6,945 bases of DNA from CAZESS01 sp964594625 (GTDB taxonomy: Archaea; Thermoplasmatota; E2; UBA202; DSCA01), in the NCBI GenBank assembly GCA_964594625.1, contig CAZQNC010000070.1, positions 1 to 6,945 of the forward strand, in the 5' to 3' direction. A program made the position numbers and the translations under genes. Below, one piece after another: positions 5,645-6,945 of the stretch; position 1 is the stretch's first letter, and every line of letters starts with the position of its first letter. The notes below the pieces were generated by a model. It was not told where the DNA came from. It saw only the letters and a program-made list of their open reading frames with translations, and did not search any database.

Positions 5645-6929
5645 ACCGGGCCAGCGGTTTCGCCAGATGACGGCGCGCCACGACCGGCACCTCGTACCAT
5701 CCCGGCTGCAGGCTTCGCTCAACGCGCTCGAACGCCGCGTCGCCTTCGGCTGCCCGACGCCCGCAGACGGCGCAGCGGTATCCCTGACCATGGCCGTGGG
5801 ACTTCATGTGCTTGCCACATATGGGGCAGATCGGGTTTTCCCGTTTTTCGTAGCAGGGCACCAGCCGCCGGACATACAGTTTTTCCAGGTTGACGGTGAG
5901 CGGTGACGCCCGGACGCCGCCGCAGGCGGTGACCATGTCGCCCGGTCGAAGCCGTCGAGCCACGTCGCGGAACCGCTTGGTGGGCTCGTAGGCGGCGCAG
6001 GCAATGCTGCTGTCGCCGTCGGCAATCGAAAACAGCACGTGCCCTCCCTCGATGGTATGCGGCACCTCGATGACGGTGCCCGTGACGATAACGGACTCGT
6101 AGGGCCGCACCTCGCCGACGACCCGGCGCTGCAGATGATCGTCGGTTGCCTGGTTGGTCTCGAAGAGCAGCCATCGGGCAATCTCGCTGGAGGCAACGCT
6201 CTCCATTGCCGCGGGGAGCACGGCTGCCTCGTCCCCGCGGATGCCGTACAGGACGGGGCACGGGGAATGCGGGGTTATCTGCACATGCCGGTTTTCGTAG
6301 TCGTAGCTGTCGAACGTCGAGGGAACCCGGCGGTCCATCTCCCGCACCGACGCCTCGTCGACCCGTCGCGGGCCGCCGTTCCGGTAGGCGATGAGCTCGT
6401 AGGTGACGTCGCCGGGATGCCAGGCGACAGCGGCAGCGGCGCCGATGACCCCCCGACCGTTCTTGTAGCCGATGCAGCGGCCGCCCACCCTGTCGACCTG
6501 CTTCCGCACCATGCGCTGCGCTACGATGCCGTGCACCGCCCGCCGGTAGAGCCCGGCCGGGGGCTGCTCCGGCACCACGACGAGGCCCGGGTTGGTGTTC
6601 TCGCCGTCGAACATTGCCCGCTGCTGGAGGGCCGCGTCGGCAGCTTCGAGGACGGCGTCCATGTCTCCGCCGTCGCCGCATGCGGCATAGCCGTACCGTT
6701 CGCCCCCGACGTCGCCGATTTCGATGCGTTCCCCCTCGCCGTGGCCCAGGTGCAGGGCGACGGCCCCGTTGCCGCGTGTTTTCCAGGGAACATTGGGGTT
6801 CAGGCGGACCAGCCGGGGCATGCCGATGACGTCCAGCCCGAGCTCGTTGACCGCCACGATGAGGTCGCCTGCCAGATGGGTGGTGCACATGCCCTTCCTG
6901 CTGTCGGTGTCGTCAACCCCGAGCCACAT
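5619..6929 (-). CDS. tiaS: tRNA(Ile2) 2-agmatinylcytidine synthetase TiaS
   Basis: TiaS uses ATP to attach agmatine to cytidine 34 of the CAU anticodon of tRNA(Ile2), letting it read AUA instead of AUG; the reaction is essential in archaea that use this tRNA. The 436-residue protein has the family layout. The N-terminal kinase-like domain carries the nucleotide- and metal-site motif GVDDTDS (4-10) and GMCTT (13-17), whose first Thr probably aligns with the autophosphorylated threonine of the Archaeoglobus enzyme. RLNPNVPWKTRGNGAV (42-57) and GYKNGRGVIGA (154-164) follow. An OB-fold lies near 279-338 (VIVTGTVIEVPHT onward). A zinc ribbon has Cys368/Cys371 (CPIC) and Cys386/Cys389 (CAVC). AUA isoleucine codons do occur in the neighbouring genes. 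The ATG at 6929 is chosen because the conserved motif begins three residues later. Its promoter probably lies just outside the window. The 3' end overlaps the kinase gene by 26 bp. Confidence 0.95.
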   Translation of the reverse strand: MWLGVDDTDSRKGMCTTHLAGDLIVAVNELGLDVIGMPRLVRLNPNVPWKTRGNGAVALHLGHGEGERIEIGDVGGERYGYAACGDGGDMDAVLEAADAALQQRAMFDGENTNPGLVVVPEQPPAGLYRRAVHGIVAQRMVRKQVDRVGGRCIGYKNGRGVIGAAAAVAWHPGDVTYELIAYRNGGPRRVDEASVREMDRRVPSTFDSYDYENRHVQITPHSPCPVLYGIRGDEAAVLPAAMESVASSEIARWLLFETNQATDDHLQRRVVGEVRPYESVIVTGTVIEVPHTIEGGHVLFSIADGDSSIACAAYEPTKRFRDVARRLRPGDMVTACGGVRASPLTVNLEKLYVRRLVPCYEKRENPICPICGKHMKSHGHGQGYRCAVCGRRAAEGDAAFERVERSLQPGWYEVPVVARRHLAKPLARFRRSEATA

Positions 6930-6936
6930 AAATCTT

Positions 6937-6944
6937 TTATATAA
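6937..6944 (+). promoter_or_regulatory. TATA-like element at right edge, probably for a divergent gene outside the window
   Basis: TTATATAA (palindromic) lies only 8-15 bases upstream of the tiaS ATG, too close to serve tiaS, because transcription would then start inside its coding sequence. In the 1367-1403 island the TATA box of the plus-strand gene lies 10-17 bases from the minus-strand ATG, nearly the same position. By analogy this element should drive a plus-strand gene starting near 6965. The box for tiaS itself would lie around 6950-6957, beyond the sequence given. Confidence 0.4.
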
Positions 6945-6945
6945 G

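Noticed and set aside
5719..6888. 389-codon minus-strand frame inside tiaS
   Set aside because: It is the +1 shadow of tiaS, Arg/Gly/Pro-rich, with no motif. The overlapping tiaS frame carries every family signature.
6039..6944. 301-codon plus-strand frame antisense to tiaS
   Set aside because: It is an antisense shadow that would start inside tiaS and shows no domain or promoter. The TATA-like element at 6937-6944 lies at its end, not its start.

Overview
The window is GC-rich archaeal DNA. The clearest marker is TiaS, the tRNA(Ile2) agmatinylcytidine synthetase, an enzyme known only from archaea. Supporting signs are short AT-rich promoter islands carrying TATA boxes, start codons placed where transcription should begin (leaderless mRNAs), no convincing Shine-Dalgarno sites, and a 7TM-PAS-PAS histidine kinase of a type common in euryarchaea. 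The proteins are not strikingly acidic, so an extreme halophile is not obvious. A methanogen-related or uncultured euryarchaeon is my best guess, but the lineage cannot be fixed from this sequence.

Layout, left to right. (1) The 3' end of a multi-TM protein, probably a polyprenol-phosphate-dependent glycosyltransferase (+, cut by the window edge). (2) An extended-SDR nucleotide-sugar epimerase/dehydratase (-). (3) A family 2 glycosyltransferase of the polyprenyl-phosphate hexose synthase type with two C-terminal TM helices (+). (4) A PLP-dependent class I/II aminotransferase (-). (5) An orphan membrane histidine kinase with two PAS domains (+). (6) TiaS (-). Strands alternate strictly. Neighbouring tails either overlap (28 bp and 26 bp) or lie 1 bp apart, and heads face each other across short AT-rich islands. 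No intergenic stretch exceeds 100 bp, and I saw no tRNA, rRNA, CRISPR array or insertion sequence.

The first three genes fit one theme: making a nucleotide sugar, loading a sugar onto a lipid carrier, and moving sugars at the membrane. This suggests surface glycan or protein glycosylation. The aminotransferase, kinase and TiaS show no evident link to it or to each other. No gene shares a transcript with a same-strand neighbour inside the window.

I found no convincing new multi-gene system. The most notable structure is regulatory: a 37-bp island between the epimerase and the glycosyltransferase holds two TATA boxes at identical mirrored positions (-28 to -21) relative to the two start codons. 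That predicts a compact divergent pair of leaderless promoters. The same geometry at the right edge predicts another divergent gene just outside the window.
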